Source: Pontibacter flavimaris
GTDB lineage: Bacteria > Bacteroidota > Bacteroidia > Cytophagales > Hymenobacteraceae
Length of the DNA: 64,000 bases
Direction: 5' to 3'
Assembly: GCF_001907195.1 (NCBI RefSeq)
Contig: NZ_LVWA01000012.1
Coordinates: 310,001 to 374,000, forward strand
This document shows, piece by piece, positions 51,430 through 59,560 of this stretch. Every line of letters begins with the position of its first letter. Position 1 is the stretch's first letter. The position numbers and the translations under genes are program-made. The notes under the pieces were generated by a model. The model saw only the letters and a program-made list of their open reading frames with translations. It did no database searches and had not been told where the DNA came from.

Positions 51430-53337
51430 CTACCCCAGCAGCGAGTTCGTGTACTTGAGTTTTATACTTGCCTGGAAGTTGGCGATCGTCTTGAAGATCT
51501 CCTTCAGGGTTACCTGCTCAATTTTGGTCAGGCTGCGGATATCGATGAAGTTATCGGGGGCCGCTTTGTCCTGAATCATCTGCACGGCCTGCTTCTTCAG
51601 ACGCAGGCTCATCAGGTAATAGTAAGAGTGCATCAGCTCCTGGAAATCTGTGTCTGTAAACTCTCCCAGCGCCTTCAGGTCCTCCAGCCGCTCGCCGGTG
51701 TTGGTTTTGAAAACCCTGCTTTTCAGGGCATACACGCGCACCAGGTCCACAATCGGTGTCATCGTTTTCTTAATGTCGAATACCTCCTGGCTGCCCTTGG
51801 TAATGGTTTTGATGTTCTTGAAGAAGGTGAGCGGGGGCACGTACTGCAGCGCATTCTGGGCCATGTGGTAGAGGAAGCGGCCTAGTGGTTTCTGCAGTTC
51901 CTCGTCCAGGAACGCGCGCAACTCCTCCATGATCGGTGCCTCGCCATAGATGTAGCGGCAGTCGAAGAAGGTGGAGAATTTCATCACCGTTTCCGGGTCG
52001 GGCTCCTGCATCCAGCTGCTGTAGTTGCGCTTCCAGTGCGAGAGCGAGTGCGTCCATTTCGGGTTTTTGGCCATAAAACCGCCCTTGCAGTAGCTAAACC
52101 CGATCGTATCCAGCCGCTCCGACACCAGTTCGGCAAACTGAAGGAAGTACGCCCGCACCAGTTCCCGCTGCTCGTTGGCCTTGTCCTCGTAAATAATGGC
52201 GTTGTCCTGGTCGGTATTCAGCGTTTGCTCCTTGCGGCCCTCGCTGCCCAACACCATGAACACGAACTTGGCGGGCGGGGCTCCCAGCTCCTCTATCACG
52301 CCCTCGATCACTTTGGTGGTGATGGTATCCGATACGGTGGTGATGACCTGGTTCACGATCTCGGGCTTCACGCCGCGGTCCAGGAGCTGGTACACGATCT
52401 CGGGCACCTTCTCCCACTTCCGCTTCAGCTCCTCCACCGACTGGGCCAGCTTTACTGATTGTATGAACACGAACGGCGACTGCGCCTGCTCGCTCAGCAG
52501 CTTGTTGCGGCTGATAAAGCCCAAGTACTGCCCGTTCTGCTCTATCAGCAGGTAGCGGGTTTTCGTGCGGAACATCAAGAGTATGGCCTCATACACGTAC
52601 GCCTGCGTGCTGATGCTCACGATCGGGTTGTCCATCACCTGCTGCACCGGCTCCTGCACACTTACCTGCCGGGCCACCACGTTATCGCGGATGCTGATGT
52701 CGGTGAGGTAGCCGATGATCTGCCCCTGCGCATCGTGCACAAACAGGCAGCTGACCTTTTTATCGGCCATCATTCTGGCTGCCTCATAGATGGGCGTATC
52801 GCCGGGGCAGGTTACCAGGTCGCGGTACACGAGCATTTCTATCTTGCGGGAGTAGAGCTGGTCGGAGGCGATGAAATTATCCTGGAAGGCAGAGGGCCGC
52901 TTCACAAAGTGGGCAAACTCGTCGTTGAGCATGCGGCGGCCAAACTCCGCCGTAAAGTGGTGGAAGAAATCCTCGTAGCCCAGGCAAAGCTGCCTGAAAT
53001 CGCGGCGCGGCAGAAAGTATACCTTCGTCCCCTTTTTAGCGATAACCGAGCGCAGCGACCTTTTACGGTTCAGCAGCACCGAAATGCCGCCGTAGCAATA
53101 GCCGCTTTGGTGGTGCTCCGGCACCCGCTTGTTCTGTTCGCTGTCGTAAAAAAAGCTCTCGTACTCCCCTTCCGCTATCAGGTCCACCCCTTTCATCCTG
53201 GTTATTTCCTGCAGGTAGATGGCGGTGTCTTTGGTATAGGTTACCTCCTGCAGCAGATCGGCCACGCCCAGCAGCACCTCTTCGGGCAGCAGGCTAAAGG
53301 GCTTTACCGTTTTCAGAAACGCTAGTTTGTCAGTCAT
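51430..53337 (-). CDS. DUF294 nucleotidyltransferase-like protein with cyclic-nucleotide-binding and CBS domains
   Basis: The 635-residue protein has, in order: an N-terminal cyclic-nucleotide-binding-like domain (LIAEGEYESFFYDSEQNKRVPEHHQSGYCYGGISVLLNRKRSLRSVIA), two CBS domains (RDLVTCPGDTPIYEAARMMADKKVSCLFVHDAQGQIIGYLTD and the following NPIVSISTQAYVYEAILLMF), a nucleotidyltransferase-like DUF294 domain (VFMVLGSEGRKEQTLNTDQDNAIIYED) and a helical DUF294 C-terminal domain (HSLSHWKRNYSSWMQEPDP). CBS and cNMP domains usually sense adenylates. Its start overlaps the exonuclease stop codon by four bases. This gene pair is common in other bacteria, often near acetate uptake genes. Confidence 0.9.
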   Translation of the reverse strand: MTDKLAFLKTVKPFSLLPEEVLLGVADLLQEVTYTKDTAIYLQEITRMKGVDLIAEGEYESFFYDSEQNKRVPEHHQSGYCYGGISVLLNRKRSLRSVIAKKGTKVYFLPRRDFRQLCLGYEDFFHHFTAEFGRRMLNDEFAHFVKRPSAFQDNFIASDQLYSRKIEMLVYRDLVTCPGDTPIYEAARMMADKKVSCLFVHDAQGQIIGYLTDISIRDNVVARQVSVQEPVQQVMDNPIVSISTQAYVYEAILLMFRTKTRYLLIEQNGQYLGFISRNKLLSEQAQSPFVFIQSVKLAQSVEELKRKWEKVPEIVYQLLDRGVKPEIVNQVITTVSDTITTKVIEGVIEELGAPPAKFVFMVLGSEGRKEQTLNTDQDNAIIYEDKANEQRELVRAYFLQFAELVSERLDTIGFSYCKGGFMAKNPKWTHSLSHWKRNYSSWMQEPDPETVMKFSTFFDCRYIYGEAPIMEELRAFLDEELQKPLGRFLYHMAQNALQYVPPLTFFKNIKTITKGSQEVFDIKKTMTPIVDLVRVYALKSRVFKTNTGERLEDLKALGEFTDTDFQELMHSYYYLMSLRLKKQAVQMIQDKAAPDNFIDIRSLTKIEQVTLKEIFKTIANFQASIKLKYTNSLLG

Positions 53338-54038
53338 AGAAGGATGATGAGTAAAATTACAAGTATAAACAGGGCAACTATAAGCAGCAGGGACTCTTTT
53401 AGTTTAAGCCGCCAACCTTTAGGCGGTTTCCGTAGCGCCTCCTGCTGCTGCAGAATGGTTTCAGCAGTGATGTCGCCCTGCTCCACCAGCTTAAAGAAGC
53501 AGGCCGCAGTGGCCTTTACGTCCACGGCGGCATCGTGTTGGTGCTGCAGCGGCTCCTGAAACAGGCGCTCGTACAGTTCCCCCAGCCTCAGGAAGCGTTG
53601 GCGGGGCTGCAGCACAAAGTCAGCCGACGCGTTCATGGTGCAGAAAGTAGGGAGTTGCGGCAGCGGATTGGGCAGGTTGGCCCTATGAAATCCAACGCCC
53701 AGCATGTGGTAATCGAGCCGCATAAAATGGCCCACCACCAGCGGCTTATAGTGCTCCAGGTCCCGCGCGAGCAAGGAGAGCACCTGACTGCGGTGTTTGC
53801 CGTGCGCCTTCAGAAACTCCAGCGTAATCCCATGGATCCGGCCCGAAGCGTCGGATATCTCCAGCTCCGGCTCGTAGATGTAATGGTTCTCGGACCTGAG
53901 CTCCCGCCCGTCCTTGGTGTGTACCGCCCAGGCAACCTGCACGGAGTAGGGCCAGCTCTCATTGTCAGAGTAGGGCGCGTCCCAGTCTTGCGGAATTCCC
54001 GTTGTTTCGGTATCGATGAAAAGTATAAAGTCCCGCAT
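53334..54038 (-). CDS. DnaQ-type 3'-5' exonuclease with C-terminal membrane anchor
   Basis: The 234-residue protein begins MRDFILFIDTETTG, with Asp9 and Glu11 of motif ExoI. The middle has VVGHFMRLDYHMLGVG (ExoII) and QHQHDAAVDVKATAAC (ExoIII, with His and Asp). The C-terminus is one hydrophobic helix (LLLIVALFILVILLIILL) that should anchor it in the membrane. A membrane anchor is unusual for a DnaQ-type nuclease. The stop codon overlaps the ATG of the DUF294 gene (ATGA), so the two are translationally coupled and may act together. The nucleic-acid substrate is unknown. Confidence 0.85.
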   Translation of the reverse strand: MRDFILFIDTETTGIPQDWDAPYSDNESWPYSVQVAWAVHTKDGRELRSENHYIYEPELEISDASGRIHGITLEFLKAHGKHRSQVLSLLARDLEHYKPLVVGHFMRLDYHMLGVGFHRANLPNPLPQLPTFCTMNASADFVLQPRQRFLRLGELYERLFQEPLQHQHDAAVDVKATAACFFKLVEQGDITAETILQQQEALRKPPKGWRLKLKESLLLIVALFILVILLIILL

Positions 54039-54041
54039 GGC

Positions 54042-54479
54042 CTATTCTGCTGCCCCTACGGCCGGTTCAGGTAAACGTATACTTCCCTCCATCACCACGT
54101 AATCTTTGCCGCCCTTCCCGAACGTATGATTTGTCTCTTGCAGCCCGAAGCGCTTGTAAAAACCTGCTTTCTCCTGCCGGGCATTGCACCAGAGCTGCTT
54201 TATGCCTTGCGCCGCCGCCTGAAGTATAAGGTGCTGCAGCAAGGCTGTGCCGTAGCCTTTGCCCTGGTTCTGCGGCAAGGTAGCAAATTTACGGAACTGC
54301 GCCCGCTCCCCCTCCACGAACAGCGACACCACCGACACCAGCTCACCGGATAAGTATAGGCCGAAGTGCTGGCCGCTTTCATCCTCCGGCAGCTGCACAT
54401 AGTTTATACTTTGCTCCGGCCACATCACGTCGCGCCTGAGTTGCCAGGTTTCCCGGGCTGTTATTTCTTTTATCTGCAT
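54042..54479 (-). CDS. GNAT-family N-acetyltransferase
   Basis: The start at 54479 (MQIKEITARETWQLRRDVMWP) is preferred over an earlier ATG that would add a stretch overlapping the repeat block. The 145-residue protein shows the GNAT core: LYLSGELVSVVSLFVE, RKFATLPQNQGKGYGTALLQHLI with the acetyl-CoA pyrophosphate loop NQGKGYG, and NARQEKAGFYKRFGLQET near the C-terminus. It transfers an acetyl group from acetyl-CoA to an amine. It starts three bases before the exonuclease gene, so it is probably the first gene of this run. Target unknown. Confidence 0.82.
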   Translation of the reverse strand: MQIKEITARETWQLRRDVMWPEQSINYVQLPEDESGQHFGLYLSGELVSVVSLFVEGERAQFRKFATLPQNQGKGYGTALLQHLILQAAAQGIKQLWCNARQEKAGFYKRFGLQETNHTFGKGGKDYVVMEGSIRLPEPAVGAAE

Positions 54480-54489
54480 TTGATGTTGT

Positions 54490-55100
54490 GGAAATATCTT
54501 CCGTTGGCGCGAGTTTGCAACTCGTGTCTTCCTATGTTGTCTGATTTGCAATCCGAGTGGCTTGAAAAGCTAAACTTATACTTTGGCTATACTTTTATAC
54601 CTGTCTTTTCCCATGGTGCAAGTCTTCAGACTTGTATCCTATGATGAGGTCGGGTTTGCAACCCGACTGGCTTGAAAAGCCATACTTATACTTGAGCTGT
54701 ACTTTATAATTTCCTTGCGCAAGCGTCCGCTTGTGTCTTCCATAGCCGCTGCTTCCTTCTGCTTGACACAAGATATCCTTGCTAGCTGCTGTTCATCCTC
54801 CAGAATTACATAAGCTACCGCTTCATCTCTAGCTTTGGTGCTCTCAAGCCCGAGAGGGCTCGTCTTCGGGCATCGCGCTGGGAGCTTTTCCTGCCCTCGT
54901 GCCTCGGGCTGCCTGCGGCACCGGAAAAACTCGCATAGGCGCTCAACCCAAAGACTGGGATCAATTCGATAGATGTGGCTATTTGTCATCTCGAGCAAAG
55001 CGAGAGATATGTTCAGTATTCCCAATAGATCTCTCGCCCTGCTCGAGATGACAGAAAAAGGTGTAAGTAGAACTCCCTCCCCTGTTCTTAGGGGAGGGTT
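54490..55100. repeat. Mosaic repeat block 4
   Basis: A gene-free gap between the aminopeptidase P and GNAT genes. In plus orientation: CGAGTT-TGC-AACTCG (54510-54524), GATT-TGC-AATC (54543-54553), CAAGTCT-TC-AGACTTG (54619-54634), GTCGGGTT-TGC-AACCCGAC (54649-54667), GCAAGCG-TC-CGCTTGT (54718-54733), a GAGGGCTCGTCTT module (54850-54875), a CCGGAAAAAC...GGCGCTCAAC module (54920-54955) and a GTCATCTCGAGC...GCTCGAGATGAC inverted repeat (54985-55052). Confidence 0.85.
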
Positions 55101-55115
55101 GGGGAGGGGTTCACC

Positions 55116-56891
55116 CTATATTGCTTTCGCTTTATCCTTTAGCCAGGCCAGTTCGTCCGCTGTCAAGTGTGGGCCGAGCTTTTCTACAACGCGCTGGTGG
55201 TACTCGTTGAGCCATTTAATCTGGTGGGCCTCCAGCAGCTCTTTTTTCACCGGCGTGGTGTCGATGAGGGCCAGCGTGAGGTGCTCGAACGTATAAAACT
55301 CGCCGAAATCGTTGGTTTCGTCGGGCACGGTGAGCACCAGGTTCTCGATGCGAATGCCGTGCTTGCCCGGCCGGTAAATGCCTGGCTCCACCGAAGAGAT
55401 CATCCCCAGCTCCAGGTCTACAGCCGTTGGCGTTGGGTTAAGCACATGCGGGCCTTCGTGCACGTTCAGGAAGAAACCGACGCCGTGGCCGGTGCCGTGG
55501 CCATAGTTGCGGGCATAATCCCAGAGCGGCTTGCGGGTGATGGCGTCGATCTGGTAACCTTTGGTGCCTTTCGGGTAGCGGGCCGTGGAGCCGTCTATCA
55601 TGCCTTTCAGTACCAGGGTATAATCTATACTTTCCTCCTCCGTTAAATTGCCTAAAGACACCACGCGCGTAATGTCGGTGGTGCCGGAAGTATACTGCCC
55701 GCCGGAGTCTACCAGCAAAAGGCCCTCAGGCTGCAGCTCTACATCGCTCTCCTCGGTTACCCTGTAATGCGGCAGTGCGCCATGTGTTCTGTACCCTGAT
55801 ATAGTATCAAAGCTTTCGCCCATAAAGCCCTCCTGCTGTGCCCGAAGCTCGCGTACTTTCTCCACCACTGTCAGCTCCGTGATGCGGGTCTTGCCAATGT
55901 TCTCCTCCAGCCACTTAAAAAAACGGGTAAGCGCCACACCATCCTTTACCATCGTCTGCCGCGTATGCTGCACTTCCACCTCGTTCTTCATCGCCTTGAA
56001 GAAAGTGGTGGGGTTGGTGTCCTGAATCACGCGCACCTCTTTTGGCAGCTCCTTGTACAGCGCGAAGCAGTTGCGGCGCGGGTCGATCAGGATACTGTCA
56101 CCGGGTATGGCCGACACAGCTCTTTCGATCATGTCATAGGTTTCCAGCTCCACACCGGCCTTTGCGAGCCTTGCCTGTGCTTCTTCCGAAAGTTTGGTTG
56201 CATCTATAAATAACATGGCCTTGTCCTGGCTGATGAGGGCGAAGCTCAGCACCACCGGGTTGCATTTCACGTCGGAACCGCGCATGTTAAAGAGCCAGGC
56301 CAAGTCATCCAGCGAGGAGATGAGGTGGTACTCGGCTCTATACTTTTTCAGGGCCGCACGCAGGCGCTCCAGCTTGCTCTCCAGGCTCTCCCCCACTACG
56401 TCCTCGCCCAGCAGGAAAGCCGGGGCCGTAGGCAGGTCCGGCCGGTTTTGCCAGATCGGGTCCAGGTAATCGCGGTTGCTGTTGATTATCAGGCCGATCG
56501 GGGTCAGCTGCGCCTCCAGCAACTGCGCCAGGCTCACCGAAATCAGCTTCGCATCGAAGGCCACAGTGGCCCCCTCCGGCAGCCGCTCCGCCAGCCAGTC
56601 GATGTACTCCGGGGCGTTCTGCACGCGCAGCTTCGCCAGTTCATAGCCGGTTCCATCCAGTTGCTCGCCGGCCTGCACAAAGTAGCGCGCATCCGTCCAC
56701 AGGTGGGCGGCCTCTTCGGTAATCACCAAAGTGCCTGCCGAACCGGTAAAACCGGAGGCAAACTCGATGCATTTATACCTGTCGGGCACATATTCGCTTA
56801 TATGGGGATCGGCCGATGGAATGATGTAGGCGCTCACGCCCTCCCCTTTCATCTGGCTTCGGATGGCTGTTAATCTATCTTTATAGGTCAT
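55116..56891 (-). CDS. Aminopeptidase P family protein (M24B)
   Basis: The 591-residue metallopeptidase has an N-terminal non-catalytic domain (SAYIIPSADPHISEYVPDRYKCIEFASGFTGSAGTLVITEEA) and a C-terminal creatinase/prolidase-fold domain. Metal ligands sit in VDSGGQYTSGTTDITR (Asp pair), GTGHGVGFFLNVHEG (His), SSVEPG (Glu) and RIENL (Glu). It removes an N-terminal residue before proline. It is the larger eukaryote-like type common in Bacteroidota. A TTAATTTG box at 56916-56923 on the minus strand is a possible promoter. No signal peptide is evident, so it is probably cytosolic. Confidence 0.92.
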   Translation of the reverse strand: MTYKDRLTAIRSQMKGEGVSAYIIPSADPHISEYVPDRYKCIEFASGFTGSAGTLVITEEAAHLWTDARYFVQAGEQLDGTGYELAKLRVQNAPEYIDWLAERLPEGATVAFDAKLISVSLAQLLEAQLTPIGLIINSNRDYLDPIWQNRPDLPTAPAFLLGEDVVGESLESKLERLRAALKKYRAEYHLISSLDDLAWLFNMRGSDVKCNPVVLSFALISQDKAMLFIDATKLSEEAQARLAKAGVELETYDMIERAVSAIPGDSILIDPRRNCFALYKELPKEVRVIQDTNPTTFFKAMKNEVEVQHTRQTMVKDGVALTRFFKWLEENIGKTRITELTVVEKVRELRAQQEGFMGESFDTISGYRTHGALPHYRVTEESDVELQPEGLLLVDSGGQYTSGTTDITRVVSLGNLTEEESIDYTLVLKGMIDGSTARYPKGTKGYQIDAITRKPLWDYARNYGHGTGHGVGFFLNVHEGPHVLNPTPTAVDLELGMISSVEPGIYRPGKHGIRIENLVLTVPDETNDFGEFYTFEHLTLALIDTTPVKKELLEAHQIKWLNEYHQRVVEKLGPHLTADELAWLKDKAKAI

Positions 56892-56957
56892 GTAAATCTT
56901 GCATTAGGTTCGGGGCAAATTAAGGAAAGATGGGGAGAAATGCTCAGGGAAGCGGTT

Positions 56958-57560
56958 TTAATATACTTTGATGACCTGCCCGGTGCAGATGCCCAGTATA
57001 CTTTTCAGGTAGCCGTTCACCACTCGCTCCATCGGCACCGGGTTATGGCCAGGGAAGTAACTACCAATGGCCTCCGCCGAATCTTCCACGATGCCGGGGC
57101 TCACCACATTAATCCGTATTCCCCGCTGCAACAGCTCTCCTGCCGCCCCTATCACAAAGCCGTTCACGGCGGCATTTATCGTACTCAGCACCGCGCCCAG
57201 CGCAATCGGGTCTTCTGATAGTATGCCAGAGGTAAGCGTTATACTTCCGCCCGGGTTCAGGTGCTTCTGCCCGATAAGTGCCAGGTTTATCTGTCCCATC
57301 ATTTTGCTGCGGATACCTTCCTGGAAATGCTCCTGTGTCAGGTCTTGTACTGGCGCCATGGGCGCACTACCGGCAGCCACCACAAGGGCATCTACCTTGC
57401 CTATTTTGGTAAACATTTCCTCAATCGAGCGCGGGTCTGTCATGTCCACCTGCACGTCGCCGCTCTTGGAGCCCGCTGTTAGGATTTCGTGCGCGTCCTG
57501 CAGCCGCCAGTAAATGCGTTTGCCAATGGTGCCGGTGCCCCCAACAAGTAAAATTTTCAT
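56958..57560 (-). CDS. Short-chain dehydrogenase of the PRK07578 type
   Basis: The 200-residue protein has a Rossmann fold with the dinucleotide motif GGTGTIGK and an overall plan of ILTAGSKSGDVQVDMTDPRSIEEMF, VDALVVAAGSAPMAPV, SKMMGQINLALIGQKHLNPGGSITLTSGIL and RIRINVVSPGIVEDSAEAIGSYFPG-type segments. It lacks the usual YxxxK catalytic pair: the expected position reads LSTINAAVNGFV. I recall the PRK07578 group as short members of about 200 residues with the same gap, so this may be family-typical rather than a defect. It may bind NAD(P) without ordinary SDR chemistry. Substrate unknown. Confidence 0.8.
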   Translation of the reverse strand: MKILLVGGTGTIGKRIYWRLQDAHEILTAGSKSGDVQVDMTDPRSIEEMFTKIGKVDALVVAAGSAPMAPVQDLTQEHFQEGIRSKMMGQINLALIGQKHLNPGGSITLTSGILSEDPIALGAVLSTINAAVNGFVIGAAGELLQRGIRINVVSPGIVEDSAEAIGSYFPGHNPVPMERVVNGYLKSILGICTGQVIKVY

Positions 57561-57740
57561 AGTTTTTCAGGTTTAGGTTGATGTGTAAAGTATACGGTTT
57601 TACTTTGATTTTTAGAGAAAGTAAAGGCGGGAGGAAGTATAGAAGTTTTGTGGGGGATACGGCAGGCAGCAAAGTAATTTTTTCACTTGTTTGATTTCAT
57701 TTCTAACCAAGCACAATGATTTAGAGCCAAGACCCGGTTT

Positions 57741-57837
57741 CTGTCATCCTGAAAGGATCTTGTTGGCGAGTAGCAAAGGCTACATCTCCCGGAGAAGGGG
57801 CCCTCTATTTCTACCAAGATTCTTAACAGAATGACAG
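57741..57837. repeat. MITE-like element with inverted ends, in a 538-base gap
   Basis: CTGTCATCCTGAAAGGATC begins the element and an imperfect complement (ending GAATGACAG) closes it. The two about 22-base ends are mostly complementary. GTCATCCTGA-type ends are common in Bacteroidota intergenic repeats. The rest of the gap (57561-58098) has AAGTATA words and a short A/T-rich region but no gene. Confidence 0.7.
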
Positions 57838-58098
57838 CTCTGTAAGAACAGAATGACAGCTGCCTGAGAAGATTTAATCAAGCGTATACTTGCTTTCCTA
57901 AGGTAGTATTTACCCCTTTCAGAATTTAATCTCGATAGGGCTTCTTCCCCCTCCCAAAACCGCACAACCTGTTCAATACTGAACACTTCTAAAAGTCTAA
58001 AAACTAGTATTTTAAAGCATAAAGGTTAGAAAACCAATAACATACATAACTGGCATCTAAATTGGCTATACCCTCCCTAGCAAGTATAAAATAAAACT

Positions 58099-59343
58099 AT
58101 GGATCGTGAATTATCAGCCGCTACCAAACAAGCCCATAGCCGCAAGCGCATCTGGCAGGTAAGTATAGCTGCGGCCCTGGTGCTGGCAGCTATCTTCGGA
58201 GTCAGAAGCCTGCTGGCGCCGGGTATCAGCCGCAGCGAGATCCGCACGGCTGTGGTGGAGCGCGGTCCGGTAGTAGCTACCCTGAGCGCCTCGGGCGTGG
58301 TGGTGCCGGAGCATGAGCAAGCTATCACCAGCCCCATTCAGGCGCGCATCGAGCAGGTGGTGCGCAACGCCGGCGAGCAGGTAAAACCCGGCGACCAGGT
58401 GCTCCTCCTCGACCGCTCCTTCACCCAACTGGCCTACGACAAACTGAAAGACGAGCAGCAGCTGAACCAGCACAAGAGCGTGCAGATGCGCCTGCAACTG
58501 GATAAAAAACTCAACAGCCTGGAGTCGCAGCTGGCCATTAAACGCATGAACGTGAAAAGCCTACAGGCGCGGCTGGAGGATGAGCAGTACCTCCTTAAAA
58601 TTGGCGGCGGCACTCAGGAGCAGGTAAAACAGGCAGAGCTGAATCTGAAAATAGCGCAGCAGGAACTGGCGCAGCTGGAGCTGGACATTGAAAGCGAGCG
58701 CAAACTGCTACGAGCCGACGAGCAGGAACTGAGATATACGCTGGCCATGAATGGCCGCTCATTGGAAGAATTGGAGCGCAAGATGCAACAGGCCGAAGTA
58801 CGCGCCACCCGCCCCGGCGTGGTGACCTGGGTAAAAAACGAAATTGGCAGCAGCGTAAACACCGGCGAGGTCATCGCCCGACTGGCCGATCTGAGCAGCT
58901 TCCGGGTGCAGGCCAGCATTTCGGATGCCTTTGCCGATCAATTGCACGTGGGCGGCGACGCCATTACCCGCATCAACAACACCGACCTGAAAGGCAGTAT
59001 TGTGGCCATAGAACCCTCGGTAAAGAACGGCACTGTGACGTTTTATGTGGCCCTGGAGGAGAAAAGTCACCAACTGCTGCGCCCCAGCCTCCGCGTGGAC
59101 CTCTTTGTGACGACCGCCAGCAAAAACGACGCCCTCCGCATAAAAAATGGCCCCTACTTTAACAGCGGCTCTCCCGACAACGTGTTTGTGCTGCGCGAGG
59201 ATGAACTGGTACAAGTACCGGCCCGCACCGGCATGAGCAACACGGACTTTGTAGAACTGGAAAACGGCGCGCAGCCCGGCGATGTGGTGGTAATCTCCGA
59301 CATGAAAGACTTTGAGCACGTGCAGAAAGTGCGGCTGAAGTGA
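58099..59343 (+). CDS. MacA/HlyD-type periplasmic adaptor
   Basis: The 414-residue membrane-fusion protein has an N-terminal helix (RIWQVSIAAALVLAAIFGVRSLLA), a lipoyl half (ITSPIQARIEQVVRNAGEQVKPGDQVLLLD), a long alpha-helical coiled coil (KDEQQLNQHKSVQMRLQLDKKLNSLESQLAIKRMNVKSLQARL to RKMQQAEVRATRPG), then the second lipoyl half (GVVTWVKNEIGSSVNTGEVIARLADLSSFRV) and a beta-barrel. The long hairpin should reach a TolC-like channel. It opens an export locus with TolC, ABC ATPase and two permeases. Substrate unknown. Confidence 0.88.
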   Translation: MDRELSAATKQAHSRKRIWQVSIAAALVLAAIFGVRSLLAPGISRSEIRTAVVERGPVVATLSASGVVVPEHEQAITSPIQARIEQVVRNAGEQVKPGDQVLLLDRSFTQLAYDKLKDEQQLNQHKSVQMRLQLDKKLNSLESQLAIKRMNVKSLQARLEDEQYLLKIGGGTQEQVKQAELNLKIAQQELAQLELDIESERKLLRADEQELRYTLAMNGRSLEELERKMQQAEVRATRPGVVTWVKNEIGSSVNTGEVIARLADLSSFRVQASISDAFADQLHVGGDAITRINNTDLKGSIVAIEPSVKNGTVTFYVALEEKSHQLLRPSLRVDLFVTTASKNDALRIKNGPYFNSGSPDNVFVLREDELVQVPARTGMSNTDFVELENGAQPGDVVVISDMKDFEHVQKVRLK

Positions 59344-59379
59344 GATCCGAATCAAGTATCACGACAGACGTAGCTCGAT

Positions 59380-59485
59380 TCCGCTTTTGGGATTCGCAAG
59401 CCGAAAGTATGGAGCCGCAGGGATTATTAGGGACAAGCGGATTACAAATCCACAATTAGCTGAGTCCCGGATTGCAAATCCGGAA
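59380..59485. repeat. REP-like mini-hairpins between adaptor and TolC genes
   Basis: GCGGATT-ACA-AATCC near 59445 and CCGGATT-GCA-AATCCGG (59467-59483), with an imperfect GGATT-CGC copy near 59390. It is the same family as 33614-33738, again between an adaptor gene and the next export gene. Confidence 0.8.
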
Positions 59486-59560
59486 CAGCAGGAACCGCAG
59501 AATTTATACTTTAAAAATCGTGCTACCTGATACGAGCATCGTGATACGCAACATAAAACT

